Part shown: positions 12,132-25,790 of the stretch, one piece after another
How positions within the stretch are numbered: the stretch's first letter is position 1
Layout: every line of letters begins with the position of its first letter
Assembly: GCA_028554795.2 (NCBI GenBank)
Contig: CM068835.1
Span: forward strand, 35,062,901-35,126,900
From: Sinohyriopsis cumingii
Taxonomy: Eukaryota; Mollusca; Bivalvia; Unionida; Unionidae
Length of the DNA: 64,000 nucleotides
Reading direction: 5' to 3'
Made by a program: the position numbers and the translations under genes
Notes under the pieces: model-generated
Databases searched by the model: none
What the model was told of the DNA's origin: nothing
The model's input: only the letters and a program-made list of their open reading frames with translations

Positions 12132-12878
12132 CTGCACAAACCAAATCAATGAGCACATATATTAACAGAGTAGAAATATAAAATACATAAAAGTCCTAAT
12201 ACTGACAACATTATGGGCCTTAAGTGGTTCAAGTGATAACTAGATTTGTGTTTGTAAAACAAATGTGCTGCACTGCAGAAGAAAAAAAATTGTAAAGCAA
12301 CAAGTTCCAAAATAAGGAAACAAATTTGAAAAATTGCTGCAATGGTATGAAAATCTAATCTGATCATGAACATAAGCATGCAAACAACCTACCAAATCTG
12401 TCTACTGTACCAAAAAGGTTTTTGCTTATTCACACGAACAAGGGTTCTGTAAAAAAGTTCAGCAAGTTTTAAAATGTGTAAAAATTGCTAAGATGATTTG
12501 TAAACTGCTTACTTTCATCTATATATTAATACATACATGCCCAGCAAATTTTATTTGTTTACCTTAATTAATTTGTGCTTAATCAAGATGAAAAGTGTTT
12601 CATCCAAAAAGTAATGTTCTTAATCATCAAAAATGAGTAAACAAAACTGAAACATTGCTAAATGGACTTGAAAATCAATTAAGTTCATCTACATGCATAG
12701 ACAGTCCTGCCAACTTTTTTTATATCACCCTTCTCCATGTTTAATAATCCTCTATGTCATAAACTTAAATTTTTGTGCAGAAACCATTTTTCTTCTTTCC
12801 GTCAGTTATCTTGATCTTCTCACCCAAAAATGTATAGGCTTCTTCCTTAACCTAGATGCAAGCCATGCCCAAAGTTTG

Positions 12879-13150
12879 GGCCAGATCTGTGATGTAAAAC
12901 GAATGTAATTGTGCAGAAATATTTCTTGTTTCAATCAGTGACCCTTGATAGTTGATCATCTGACAGATGGACAGAGCAGTAGGATCACAAAAATAATAGC
13001 AGACTCTGGTTCAGGCCAGATATGTTGTGTAAAACGAATGTATCTGTGCAGAAATATTTCTTGTTTCAATCAGTGACCCTTGATAGTTGACCATTTGACA
13101 GATGGACAGAGCAGTAAGATCATAAAAATAACAGACTCTGCCTCATGGCA
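12879..13150. repeat. 140 bp direct duplication
   Basis: Two adjacent copies, near 12879-13018 and 13019-13150, share GTAAAACGAATGTA, AGAAATATTTCTTGTTTCAA, CAGTGACCCTTGATAGTTGA and GACAGATGGACAGAGCAGTA. The copies differ at a handful of positions. Non-coding. Confidence 0.85.
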
Positions 13151-14336
13151 GACAAATAAAAAATTACTCAAATGGTATGAAAATTAAAACAGGTCATCTA
13201 CTAATGCATCGAAACATGCCAATTAAATTTCCTTTGTCTACTCTAGTGGGTTTTGCTTAATCATGATAACATGATTTATGACAAGAAAACCCATCTATAA
13301 AGTTCAAAAGTGTAAAAAATTTAAAAGCTGATGTAATTTACTCAAAATCTAATCAGATCATCTACATGTATAAACAAACTTGCTAGCAATATTTCAAGTG
13401 TCTACAATACATAGTATAATCTTGCTAACATGTTTCTTGAACAGACAGACATGTCCAAAACAAGAAACTTTGGGTCAGCAATTTTTCCCTGGTTCATATT
13501 CCATCATCACTTGAATATTCTTTCACAGTAATCATGATAAACATTAACTGCAACATATTGGCATACTAAAATGAGAGTGGTTTAAGTTAAATGTCCTTCA
13601 CACAAATCAATTTGCAATGATAAACCTAGCTAGATGGACAACTTCTTTCATCCAGTGAAAAAGCCGTTTGTGTCATTTTTATTTGAACAATTCACATTCA
13701 ATTATGTCTAATGGTAAATCAACTTTAGATCAAAGCTAAACTGAGAATTATTTCATTATTTTTTCTGTCTTGATCAACCATATGGATAAAAGAGGACTTT
13801 TTAATTATCACAAACGCCATATGATGAAGCTGAGGAAGACTTAATACAAGCAAAGCAAGTCTTATGTGTGTCATTATTGCATTTAAAGCATTGGGTTGTC
13901 ATTTTGCAACTGAAATGACAAGAATGACAAAAAATAATGGGGAAAAAAACAACATAAATGCAGGTAGCTGGTTAGAGTTTCTTCCTTTGTCTACATGATA
14001 TATACAGACAGGAACAACCAAATTTTAATTTTTCTGGGATACATGGATTTGATAGGTAGCAAAGCATTCTTTTTAATGTTAATGTGACTCATTGAATGTG
14101 TTCAATAAAGAAAATAATGTTCAAGAAAGCCCACAAACTCATAAGAGGTCTCCTGGATATAAAACTACATGCCATATCGGGACAAGTTCTATATGAAGGT
14201 CAGTTAATGTAAAGATGTATAGAAGGACATAAAACAAGTATGACAAAAAGATGGATGCTTGGTATATCCACGTTCAATACCTACCAACACAGATGTCAAT
14301 TACACACAAATACAAAGACTTTAATATGAAACATAC
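13151..14336. other. Intron sequence without recognised feature
   Basis: AT-rich and non-coding by eye. It ends at the donor of the 14337-14428 exon. Confidence 0.45.
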
Positions 14337-14428
14337 CATCAACTGGCATCTTTTGGGGAGTGGACTTTGTCTCTAATAGGTCTACTTGCTCATCATCATC
14401 AAATGTCTGTGTGCTGCCAAAAGTCTTC
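14337..14428 (-). CDS. Host gene exon, acidic (92 bp)
   Basis: Minus-strand exon with acceptor TTCTTCTTCAG and donor GTATGT. The first G completes the Lys codon begun in the 18183 exon. It reads KTFGSTQTFDDDEQVDLLET and ends near PQKMPVD, leaving one base. It is acidic and probably disordered. Confidence 0.8.
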
Positions 14429-14963
14429 CTGAAGAAGAAGAAAATCTGGATTCTTTTCACTAACCCACAGAATCACCAAAATGATTTTTTTACTGATCCT
14501 GACAAAATTTCAAAAGCCTACAAAATGAAATAGTAGCCAGTTCTGGTTCTAGTTTAAGATTTTTTATTCATTAGCATCAGTTCAAAATAATAACAGCTGC
14601 ACACATATTTCACCACCAAGACTCACAAAAAGCTAAAAGTTCATGTTCAAACTTCTTCAAGATGCCCTTTTTCAAAATTACCCAAATTTACTCAGCTTCT
14701 AAGGTACCAGCCTTTTTTCATTTCAGGTATCCCACTGCTATGATGTGTAATGAGCTTGCTTTATGCGATTCCAGGGGCAATTAAAAAAAAGTTAATAAAC
14801 CATCAACAAACAAGTAAACTGCACACTTTCTTTATTTCTCTGACTACTCCAGAAAGTATACAACATCCTGTTTTGTACTTCAGCTATTCATGTTCATTTT
14901 CCCAGCATTTCCAGTAATTTATCTAATTCTTCTCTTAATCATCTCATGTAATTTATGCCATTT

Positions 14964-15207
14964 TGTTGTTGTTGTTGCTATAGGGTTTAACGCCATTTTT
15001 CAGCACACAATAGGCTATACATGGTGGCCAGTATAAATAGTGGAGGAAGAACCCAGGAAAGAACCACCACGCCAAAAAAAGCTACTGGCAAGCTTTCTTA
15101 TGTACCCACACTGGCCGAGCCTGAGAACTGAACCCATGCAGATGCAGATGAGATGACAGTGATCCATAATGGTGAGCGCTTTAGACCACTTGGCCACTCA
15201 GGGCCCC
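14964..15207 (-). mobile_element. SINE family 1, near full-length
   Basis: Minus-strand SINE. The tRNA-like head at 15207-15100 carries an A-box-like TGGCCAAGTGGTCTAAAGCG and a B-box-like GGTTCAGTTCTCAGG. The body has the GCCAGTAGCTTTTTTTGGCG segment, the GGCCACCATGTATAGCCTAT block and the GAAAAATGGCGTTAAACCCT block. The tail is AACAACAACAA. Confidence 0.87.
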
Positions 15208-16742
15208 CTTGTGCCATTTTGGTCATACTAATACTTACAATTGTCATCGCAATTCATGTTGAATATTTAACAACAATGAAACAAATATTACAATACCACT
15301 GTTCAATGTAATTCTGGATTATTCATTCAGTTGGCAAATGTGATCTTTTCCAACTGGTCAATACTAGTTGTATACTCTGTACCTTTCGTTATCATCAGTT
15401 AACAAAATCCATACTTGGTAACAGTATATCAGACTCATTCCACATTTGCCAAGATGGTTTTGACAATAATCACGTTCATTTACTTGATGAGTGGTTTGTC
15501 TTTTCAAACTTCTGTACAAATACCACACACTAAATAAAATTATCATTATTATTACCATCATTATGTTCTCAATGGATTTAGTTTAGTCTTCTGCACAACA
15601 GCATAATAAAAAACATATACTGTAAAGACTGTTTATTGTGTTCGGGGATACAATGTTTTCTCTATTCAAGTTCAATTTCCTCTGCCAAATTCCTAATTAC
15701 TATGTATTCCAGAGGCTTTGCTGAATGGTTACTTGTTACAGCATTCAATTGGTTAAACCATTTGATTTGTATGGTCTGCCTCAATTGGTACAATTATAAT
15801 ATTTGTATCACTGGACATGCTGAAGACAGATAAAACAACAGCAGTTGTTTAAAAAGCAACACATAACAAACAAAAGGTACCAGGTATCAGATGCATGATA
15901 ATGATATGTCATTCATAATGGCGAATGCCAAGTATCTAACATAGGTACCAGGTAACAAAGGTGTGATAATCACACCTTATTCATAGCTCATTAACTGGTA
16001 CTTTAGAAGCAAAGGTTGCTGGTTCAGTTCAAATAAAGGATGAAAAGCATTGTTTGGAGTTTTATTGGTACTTTTTTGACCAAGTCATTAAGAAATAGCC
16101 TTTTAATATTATTCTATACCTGTATGATGAATAACTGAATATAGCTTGAAGTAAATATCTCTCGTGTTCATTTTGAATTCTTACATATGACTTTGCAGCT
16201 GAGGATTGACTGTATGTTCCATCAACTTGTTTTAGAAACTGCATTAATACTTCAAATAATATCTGATTAACAAGTTTCCCAACTCTCCGAGATCAACTGA
16301 CAGTCAGCTTATGTGAGAGGCTTCTGATGAATAGAGAATGAAAAGAAGCCTTCTGGCTATTGTTATTAAAACATAAACCAAAACTTTGCCTGCCTTTACA
16401 GACACGTTTTTAAATAATTAATGACCCATAACCCTTATGAAAATTAATGTAACACATTCCTCTCCTCAAAAATCAACTTTTTCCTTACAATTCACAGGCA
16501 AAATAAATATCTCAAAGTATACCCTTTTACACAAGCAAATAGGAGACTATCATTTCTACTGCAATAACACAATGTTTCCCACCATCCAAACAAATTTCTT
16601 CAGCCCTCTCACCTGATGATTCAAACTGCCTCACTGTAGAATCTGACATTTAAACACCACTGAGTTATACTTACAGGACTGGAGTACAGCAAAGAACGGG
16701 TGAGACAAGAAATGTTTATACATCAATTTACATGAGTGTGTG
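15208..16742. other. Intron sequence without recognised feature
   Basis: AT-rich. A short direct repeat around AGGTACCAGGTA occurs near 15876 and 15942. No gene signal was seen. Confidence 0.45.
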
Positions 16743-16834
16743 TGTCTGATTGGGATTTTTAATGTAGCTTTAACAATTTTTCAGTCACATCGCTATGAGG
16801 TGGACACTCTAACCACATGGCCACCGGAGCAATA
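16743..16834 (-). mobile_element. SINE family 2, internally deleted copy
   Basis: The minus strand carries the tRNA-like head (TTGCTCCGGTGGCCATGTGG...) joined directly to the family-2 3' end (GACTGAAAAATTGTTAAAGC, CATTAAAAATCCC). The ~200 bp middle present at 1877-2163 and 29419-29728 is missing. Confidence 0.75.
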
Positions 16835-18182
16835 CCAATTTACATAACACACCTTGATCTAAACAATGACTTTCTCTTGAAAGAAAAGTTTAGCTTGCAT
16901 ACACTGAGCAGTGACCACTGAAGGCAGTCAGAAACTATTATCTGGATAGGAGACAACTCGTCACTCATCATGGAAGACAAGTGACCATCATACATTACTT
17001 TTATATAGAGAACTTGAATGGCTGTTAAGACCACCAGGTGATTGCTATATAAAGGTGACCATTCTGACAGGTTTGCACATACATACATATATACACACAT
17101 ACACCTGCACAAACACACACACATGCAGATTGGAGTGTATTGGTATGTACAAGAAAATTCCAAATGTAGTGAATTCACTAAGACCAATGATTTTTCCAAG
17201 TCCTCCCCCACTCTAGATTTTTCGTAAGGGGGGATGTTTATTTCTTGAGCTGGGCTGGGGAAAGTTCTATAAGAGAATAATATCTGTAAATTATATTTTA
17301 TTTAAACAATGTGTAATAAATATATTTTAAAACATAATGATAGAAACTTGCTTGTTTATCTGTATTATCAGCCCACACAATGCCTACCAATTAAACTACA
17401 GCAATGGCAACATGTCATATGCATTAGAGCTGCAAATAGCAGCAGAAACATTCCCACCAAAAATCCAAACATGAATCTCTGGCACTGCACATGATGTACA
17501 TTGTGCATGCAGACTTATCGCTTTGTTAAGCCTGCAAGTGGGCTTAGATTTGTATGATACTTGCACAAGATATATTTATCTGCATAATGAGCTTCTATGG
17601 ATTCATATAAATGCAAAGTAAATATCTTTTTCTTGATTTCTTATTACACCTTTAATACAATGTCAAACTTTTCTCTGTCCAAGTCATAGAGTTCCGAATT
17701 AGTGGACACCAATTTGTAAAAGAACAGCAGGTCCAAACTGGACAATGCTGGTTGATTATGGAGATACGGTTCCAGTGAGTAAGGGTAAGAAACTATCAAT
17801 GAATAGAGACATTTATGCACAGCTCAACATTCACTTTCATCACAGTATACATGGAACAATAACTAACAGGAACCATTTTTTTGGTCATCACACATTATCT
17901 TACAAATTTTAACAACATATTACAACTTTTAAGTAGATTTCATCTTTAAGCTAAACAATTTTTGGTGAACATTTCTGTAAAACTTTCAACAGAATATTCA
18001 CAGAACAGATATATAATTATTTTGTGCTGGTTTTAGAATTCATCAAAAATGTATGATGTTGCTTTAACTATGTAGGTATTATCCCCTTATAACATCACCC
18101 CCATTCATACAAAAATTAAATTTACTGAGTTCCATGAGACTATCATTCTAACTAGAACAGAAATAACTGAAGGTATACATAC
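16835..18182. other. Intron sequence without recognised feature
   Basis: AT-rich. A short CA/CACACA-rich patch lies near 17085-17122. No coding signal was seen. Confidence 0.45.
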
Positions 18183-18284
18183 TTGTCAGCACTTAGAAAG
18201 ACTCTTCCATTTGGTAGGATATTAAAATTGTCTGAGTGAGTTGCTGTTGTCTTGTCCTGGTGGTGAAAACCTCCCCTGAATGTT
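18183..18284 (-). CDS. Host gene exon (102 bp)
   Basis: Minus-strand exon between acceptor TTCTTTCCAG and donor GTATGT. Its first base completes the codon left by the 28111 exon (giving Arg). It then reads TFRGGFHHQDKTTATHSDNF and on to LPNGRVFLSAD, leaving two bases. No domain is recognised. The unbroken phase and good splice signals support it as coding. Confidence 0.8.
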
Positions 18285-18826
18285 CTGGAAAGAAAATGCC
18301 TTGGTTTTTTTTAAAACTCATATTCATTCAAACAATCATTACAATGACTTCGTTCTTTTCCAGCAATTTCATCCTAATAATGAATTTATCATAGAAAAGA
18401 TCATGCTTTTATGTTAGACAAGTAATCATCGCCATCATTGTCAAATCAGTATTTAAAAATTAGAAAATGAGACATAGATCTATACTTGAAACCTAATACT
18501 GTCATAATTATGTTTTAGATCTCATAAATATTTTCCTACATTTAAATCTCAGGATATGTAATGATATTGCACAGAAAAATATACAAGGAAATATGCTTGT
18601 ACTAGGGGTGAAACCATTCATCAATATATTGATACTTTTCTGGAACCGATGCACATATTGATACATGAGGTGGAGAATCTATACAAAATGATATGCAAGT
18701 TATTTGAGATTTTGGCAGCCATGAATAATTATTAGTAATTTTTGTTTCTTAAAAGAATATTGAGAACACTCACTCACCTTCAACAAATGTTCACAAAGTG
18801 ACATGGTTCATAATCTGCCCGATCCC

Positions 18827-18942
18827 CACCAATTCCACACTAATTATCTTATCCCACCAATTCCACACTAATTATCTTATCTCACCAATTCCACACTAAT
18901 TATTTTATCCCACCAATTCCACACTAATTATCTTATCCCAAC
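18827..18942. repeat. 28 bp minisatellite, four units
   Basis: The unit CCACCAATTCCACACTAATT plus ATCTTATC is repeated four times with one or two changes per copy. Confidence 0.9.
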
Positions 18943-19553
18943 AGCATATTCAGCATAAAGGAGATGAAGCATTATTTAATAGTCGCTTTTACGCAAAGTT
19001 TCTATCTTGACTCCTCTCTTGTCTACTCTGGTAAAATATGAAAGCTACACTATCGTTGTGTCACAAGCTGAAATATGTTACACTGAATTCTCATTGGTGG
19101 TAATTGTTTGTTCTGATCCAGTGTAAACAATAACCACAAATTAGATTTTACAGACAGGAAGCATTGGCAAAGCAACAGAGAGACTACATACAAAGCTGGT
19201 GATTAATTTCTTTTCAAGTACTTAAATAAATGCTGCCAAAGCGCATAAATCATGCAAAACTAGTACCAATTAGAACACTCTGGTGACAAGGGGGAGTTCC
19301 CCTCTTAGATACAATTCTGACGGCATCTCTGCTTAAATCACACATGGGAACAAATTTGGAAGTTCTCTTTCAATGCAGAGATATTTAATCAGTGACTGAC
19401 CGTAATGATGGGATAAATAAAATCAGCACATAATTGTTGAGAAGGCAGATTTCAAACCACAGAGTTTGTTACCTTGTGCATACTTTAGGCAAAAGAAAAA
19501 AAATGTGTTTCCCAATTCCACTAGTTTTAAAAATTAGGGTAGGTAGGTAAGTA

Positions 19554-19631
<78 letters not shown>

Positions 19632-20941
19632 TACATATATAAAAATAACATGGCATTTAAAGTGTTGGTATAAGGCAAACTGATAAACCAATACTATTGG
19701 TGTAACAAATTGTGATATGCCAATGGTGCAATAATATGAATATATAAACATTCTTTCAACTGCAGGCCTATAGATCAATGATGAATTTCTACTCTTTCAT
19801 TAATCATAAATGTCTCATGAAAATAATGATAACAAGTATTAATAGTCCCTTTTTTCTAAATGAAATTAAAATGGTACACAATTTCATCGGAATCCTTTCT
19901 TTTTTCTATTCCCCTCTCCCCTCTTGTGTGTATGGGACAACATACGGAAAAATCTGGAGAGAGCGAAACATACTGAGCTGGACAAAACCATTAAAGCTGA
20001 ACTTGTATCAAGTAACCTACAGCAAAATGGTTCATCATAATAGTATGTTTACGCTTTCCTTGGGATCTATCTACAGGGATCATAATATCAATGATACATA
20101 GTTGCAATAGCCAGTCAACACTAGGCCAACATGTTTAATTTGTCAGCTACAAGGCACACATACTGTAACGTAATTAATGCTTTGTTGTTGTTTATTCTTA
20201 AACCTATTATATTGTTCTAAAAATTGATTGTTATTAAATATAAAAATCTCCAAATGGTCACCCCCACCCACGTACTCCTCTCTCTCTCTGGATTACCATA
20301 GCTAGATACGGGCAAAAATCTATGCAAATATGAAAGCTGGGGATTTTCGCTTGTGACAAATGAAGATGTCTTTGGACCTATGAATGATGGTAAAGTTTAG
20401 TCAAACGGTCCAAAGTGGGGGAGAGAGAGTGTGAGAGAGAGAGAATTTTTATAGTTATTAGAAATGTTAATTAAAGCAAAATAATGACTTAGATGAACTG
20501 TCAATATATGAAAATATTTTAATTACCTCTTTTTGATTCGTCATTTCGATTAGTTTCTATTCCAAGCTAATTTCCATATGCCAGTACGTGAATGCCTGAC
20601 AGTTCAGGTTCAGTGCACTAGAAGTTAACCATGCTTGTAGTGCACTACTTTCTTCATAAAAACCATATTTCATGTTTAAATCATGAGTGTGTCTTATACT
20701 GATTTAATAGATGTGAATAAAAATAGAAACTCAAAAAGAAAACAATCAACTTATCAATTTGCATATGTGATTGTGAACAACAAGAAAAATCATGAACTAC
20801 ATTTTGTAGCAGACACACTTGCAAGGATGTTAGGAATTCATTCACTTGGTCAATACACAGTTGCCCAGAGCATATTTTAACTCCATTCAAAGTGCAAAGA
20901 TGATTATTTGTATGTGATATAAATCAAATATATGTACAGTA
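18943..20941. other. Intron sequence with microsatellite
   Basis: Nothing coding was recognised. It includes a long (AT)n followed by (AC)n at about 19558-19632 and GA-rich patches near 20278-20290 and 20419-20445. Confidence 0.5.
19558..19632. repeat. (AT)n(AC)n microsatellite
   Basis: About 28 AT dinucleotides followed by about nine AC dinucleotides. It generates spurious YIYIYI-type frames. Confidence 0.97.
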
Positions 20942-22925
20942 CAGTGTGACCCCATTATAACATGGTTGTTGGGAGCCACAGAACCCGACCGCGTTATAGA
21001 CCAAACTGTGTTGTAAGCAACCAGATCATTTAGCTGAAGAAAATGTACCCAAAAAAAATTGTGGAGGGTGTAGGTAATAAATGCGGGCGGTAAAATACAT
21101 GCTTCATCGGCACAGTTACCATCTTAAATTGATGCATATTAAATGAGAAATACACCTGTAGTGAAAACAGAGAAGACATATATAACAGTTTACTTTATTT
21201 AGAGAACCATGAATTGGTACATATACGTGAATCTTGTTTATATATAAATGTCTAATGTATAGCATGAATAGAGTATCAACACCATGTACTCACCCGCAAA
21301 CCTCATCATACACATTGAATCCACAATACAAGTGATTCCATCGAAAATATGCACATACACACAGCTTTAAAATATTCAATAATTTTGTAACAGGTCATAT
21401 TGGTCTGAATTCAGTGGAAAAACATAGCACAATCGCTAACGAATGACGAAGCACAATTACTTTTCAGTACGTTCCAAGTAGGTAAAAGTTAGTTTGCATT
21501 TTAAGCTGCCGTTGGTAGCGTTCGTAAGCATAAACTTTTTCCCTACAAAAAGGAAACTTTCACAGTACAGTTAACGTGTTCCAGTCATGTTGGAAAATGC
21601 AAAAATCCATCAGATTCCATCACTTTTATTTAAGTTTGGTACTGACTTCCTTTGAAGAAAAGTTCTTTGCTGTTATTGAAAAACTGTAGTCAGCTTTCTT
21701 GATGAAGGGTGCATACACTATTGAAGTCACCGCTAAAGGACAGCTTTGGAGAACCAAACAAATGCCCATTTCTTATTGTGGCGGCAACATCAAATAACTG
21801 TATTGCATGATTGAAATTGGTATTTTTTCCAATTGCTGAGTTTGTTTTCATAAGTCAGTGCTTCAAAGGTAATCTGTTTCCTTTGAAATTTCAGCAAAGT
21901 ATTCTATCTGGGTACATTTTTAGAAAGGAATAGGCTGTTGTTTGGACTATTCTAGTCACTGTCCCTCCATGCCTATTGAATAAACGAATAAGTAAGATGT
22001 ATTTTTTTATATGTTTGTGGTAGCAGCGAGATGCTGCCTTCCACGCATGCGTCAGAAAATTAACAAAGGGTCAATGGACGATAGAGACACAGGTGTTCTG
22101 TCGACAGGGATTATTACAGAAAATCTGAGTGTTCTGAAGGATTTAATTCTGAGTGAAAAGAGGAATTTTACTTACCATCCACATACAAATGTCAGTCTTT
22201 GTAAATATATGAATTACTAGCGAGCCGCCAAAAATCCGATGAAAGAAAGATTACGAGACAATGCCTCATCCAGTTGATCTCCGTTACCAGAAATGTCAAC
22301 AACAAAAAAAAGCAGGTATTTTACAACATACAGAACTCACGCTAGATGTCAAAATTAGCAGATTATGTTATAACAGTGCACTGTTTAGATGGTTTGTCAA
22401 TATGGACAAAGAATTTGTTTATGTAACAATAGATAAAATTTCAGTGCATTTTATATCCAGTTTGTGGCTTCCATTCGTGGGGCCTCTGAATTTCTGCACT
22501 CAGAACCAATGGTTGTATATGAAAGATTAAACAGCCAACAATGTCACCAATAAATTTTTAAAAAAACCACATGGTATGTTTTGCAGCCAATAAAGAAAAA
22601 CAATCCAAGTTTGCGACACTGGCAAAGACCTATGCGATCCCAGAATAAACTTTTTATGTGGTTTTTTCTTCTTCGTACTTTTCAGAAGAAAAAATACTTT
22701 TTTGTGTACGAGAAAGATACATATAAAACTTTAGGAGCCAATCCATGATCAACTTGTATTATTCATATGCGATCTCTTCGGCAAAATGATAAACTTTTTA
22801 CATTCTTTCCCGTACTTTTTAAGAAATATTTTTTTTTGTGCACAAGAAAAATACATGTACGTGAAATTTCGGGAGCCACGCCACAACCGTGTTATAACGG
22901 AGCACGCTACAGCAGGGTCACATTG
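20942..22925. mobile_element. Tigger/pogo-like DNA transposon, probably non-autonomous
   Basis: The left end is CAGTGTGACCCCATTATAAC and the right end, on the opposite strand, is CAATGTGACCCTGCTGTAGC. Both ends carry further shared inverted blocks (TTATAACA.GGTTGT, GGAGCCAC). TA dinucleotides flank both ends (20940-20941 and 22926-22927), the usual Tc1/mariner-superfamily target duplication. The 2.0 kb inside has only short frames with no recognisable DDE transposase or helix-turn-helix, so it is either non-autonomous or heavily decayed. The GTGACCC..TTATAAC ends are typical of Tigger elements. Confidence 0.75.
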
Positions 22926-22927
22926 TA

Positions 22928-23083
22928 CGTATGTTGTAGCAATGATATACCACTTGTACAAATTTTTCATTCAAATGAAACTCGGCAAGCCTCGTTTCCT
23001 TTTAATGAAAAATGTATGCATCTTGTGGTATATCACTGATACAGTATACATACTATACACATATTCTATATATATATATACAC

Positions 23084-23179
<96 letters not shown>

Positions 23180-24079
23180 GAACTGAGTACTTCAAGCATT
23201 GAGCTAAGCCAACTCAGTATGATACACAAATCATTTGTGGGATTTTTTAAAAAACAGTGCAGCAGTCAGTAAAGAAAATAAGGATGGCCATCCAATCGAA
23301 AACAAAATATTTTTTGGCCTTAAATTTATATACATAAACTCACATTAACTCATTAACCCCTGGAGAAGAAACACATTTTGGCAGCTGCTTCTGAATACAT
23401 CCAAATAAAAAACCTGCTTCCACGAGATTTTCATTAACTTGGATGCCTAGTTGTGTTAGAAACTTCATTTTTCATTGCCTATTTCACTTATGCATGTGCA
23501 GATGAGTCAAAGTTGAAGTTTTTGTTCTTATTTTCATGTCCTGGCCCTTTTTTACTTTAAACCCCCCAACTTATCCTACTTTTTGCAAAAGGCTAGCCTA
23601 TCTGTGTGCAGTTAAGCCAGTCAGCCTTAGATCTAAGGACAAAAAGTGTAAAATCTAGACACAAAATCTGATTTTGGCAACGGGTGAATGTTTGGTGTGA
23701 AAAAATTGGGTCTCAAATATAAATTTTTCCTCTGTATTTTGTAATGTGAGTTGAAAATCCAGATTATTTAGTATCCTTGTAGAGCTACATCTGTCTACTT
23801 TTCTGTAATACCACCTATTTTGGTGTACCTTAAATGACCTTGATGCCACAAAGCTCAGAAGTAGGGTACTACCTCCTGACGCACAAATGAGGCACCAGGG
23901 ATTAATGAAGTTAAGAGCTTACTCACTTGAATACATTATGTTCTATAAAGCAAACTAGAACAAAAATCCTATTTAGGTTCAACAGTGAAGGGACTGATAC
24001 TCTGGTGGGCAAAATGAATTTCCAGGAATCCCAAATAAGACCAATGCTTCTTTTCAACTGCTGACTGTTGACACCATCT
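22928..24079. other. Intron sequence with (AT)n tract
   Basis: Contains the (AT)n microsatellite at 23086-23177. The rest is AT-rich with no coding signal. Confidence 0.5.
23086..23177. repeat. (AT)n microsatellite
   Basis: About 92 bp of uninterrupted AT dinucleotides. Confidence 0.97.
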
Positions 24080-25790
24080 CTATTATTCTTCAGCGATAGC
24101 AAGATTTTCAAAAATAAGCTGTGTGAGTGGCAAACTGGATGTCAGATTGGCATCATTTTCAAAAGAAACCCATGTCTTAATGATCATAAATTCAGGGGAA
24201 GAAGTGTCAAGAAGATTTTCACAAAAGTCATCATGGTGGCCATTTTGAACGTATGACTGGTGTCATTTTCATTTCAGCCCAACTAGTAATCAATGGTGAA
24301 AACCACAGAGAACTATCCATTTGGGAGTTGATATGACATTATTTTCAGGATAGCCACTGTAGTGTCTGTATTGAAGGTTAGTCATTTAATTTATGACCAA
24401 GAAGACACAATTATAAGTCTTCAGATGAAACCTTAGGTCAAACTGACTTTCCCTTTAAAAGGAGTACCTAAAACAAGATTTTCAACCTGACCATGTAGTG
24501 GACATCAAATCAGGACCATTTTCATTTTAAGATCAATAAAACATGATAAGTCTTTCAATGAAAAAAATATGATGATATAACCATTCACTCAGGAGAAATA
24601 GTAATAACAACATTTTCAATTTGTCATTATGGTAGACATATTGGACCCCAGATCAGCACCTTTTTTCATTCAGGAACAAGCAGACATCATAAAAAGTCTT
24701 TGGTGAAAACCACACATCAATATGACTTCTGTTAGGTGGGATAGTAACAAAAAGATTTTCTAGATGACCGCTGAAGCAGGATGACTGCTGTAGTGGCCAT
24801 AAAGGGATGACAGATTAGCATCGTGTTCATTAAGGACAATGTTGGTAAGTGAAAACCCATGCCAATAAAACTATCCATACTGGGAGAGTAGTTATAAAAA
24901 AATGTTCACATACTGGATGCTGCTTGGCACCTCATTTAAGACCAACTGCACATCATAAGAAGTGTTCTGGTGAAAACCCAGTATGAAATAACTTTCTGTT
25001 CAGGAGGAGTTGTGATAAGACGTCTTTCAAGATAGATACCATGGTGGCCATGTTGGACTTTGATCAGCACGATTTATATTTAGGAACAACTAGATATCAT
25101 GAGTTCTTTTAGTGAAAATCCAAATGTTTATATGATCATTCATGTAGGTGGAGTAGTGATAAGATTTTACAAATGGGCACTGTGGTTGCCATATTGTACT
25201 CAGATTAGCACCATTTTCATTTAAGACTAACAAGACATCATAAGAAGTCTTTCAGTGAAAACTCCATGTTGATATGACAACCATCCATTCAGGTATAGTA
25301 GCAATATCATTTTCAATTGACAGCCATGAAGGAGATATTGGACATCAGATCAACACCATCTTCATTTAGGATCAACTCATAGGAAGTCTTTCAGTGAAAA
25401 CCCCAAGCTGATATGACCCTTTACTCAACAGGAATAGCAATAACAAGATTTTCAAAATGGCCATGGTAGCATATTGGATGTGCAAGCAGCACCATTTTCA
25501 CCTTGGACCAAGGGTCTCAAACATATGGCCTGCCAAGCCATATCCTGTGACCCGCAAAATGATTTGCGTCACAAGGTGTCATGAGAGACGTAGGTGTGGT
25601 GCAGTTCCTGGGCCATAAAAAATGCCCTCATGCAGCCCTCAGGGTGGTTTGAGTTTGAGACCCAGCCTTGGATCATCTACTAGTGAACATGGGATAAACA
25701 TGTGTGTAAAGTTTTACTGGAATCCTCCAAGAAGTTTAGGAGTAGCAATAACAAACTTATACCATGGTTCCCATGCTTTTCTAAATATAA
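24080..25790. repeat. Degenerate ~137 bp satellite array A
   Basis: Recurring words are GTGAAAACC, CATTTAGGA.CAACTA, CATCATAAGAAGTCTTT, GATCAGCACCATTTTCA, AATAACAAGATTTTCAA and GGCCATATTGGA. GTGAAAACC-type words lie near 24299, 24425, 24552, 24703, 24848, 24970, 25113, 25253 and 25394. A MITE interrupts it at 25509-25665. Array B at 48350-50250 belongs to the same family. Confidence 0.8.
25509..25665. mobile_element. hAT-like MITE inserted in satellite array A
   Basis: 157 bp element with inverted ends: GGGTCTCAAAC on the left and GTTTGAGACCC on the right. It has 8 bp flanking repeats CCTTGGAC/CCTTGGAT with 7/8 identity. The interior has the CATATGGCCTGCC...GTGACCCGCAAAATG pattern common to eukaryotic hAT MITEs. 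The interrupted satellite sequence resumes on the right side. Confidence 0.8.

Noticed and set aside
22786-23272. Frames ending in YIYIYI
   Set aside because: Produced by the (AT)n tract at 23086-23177.
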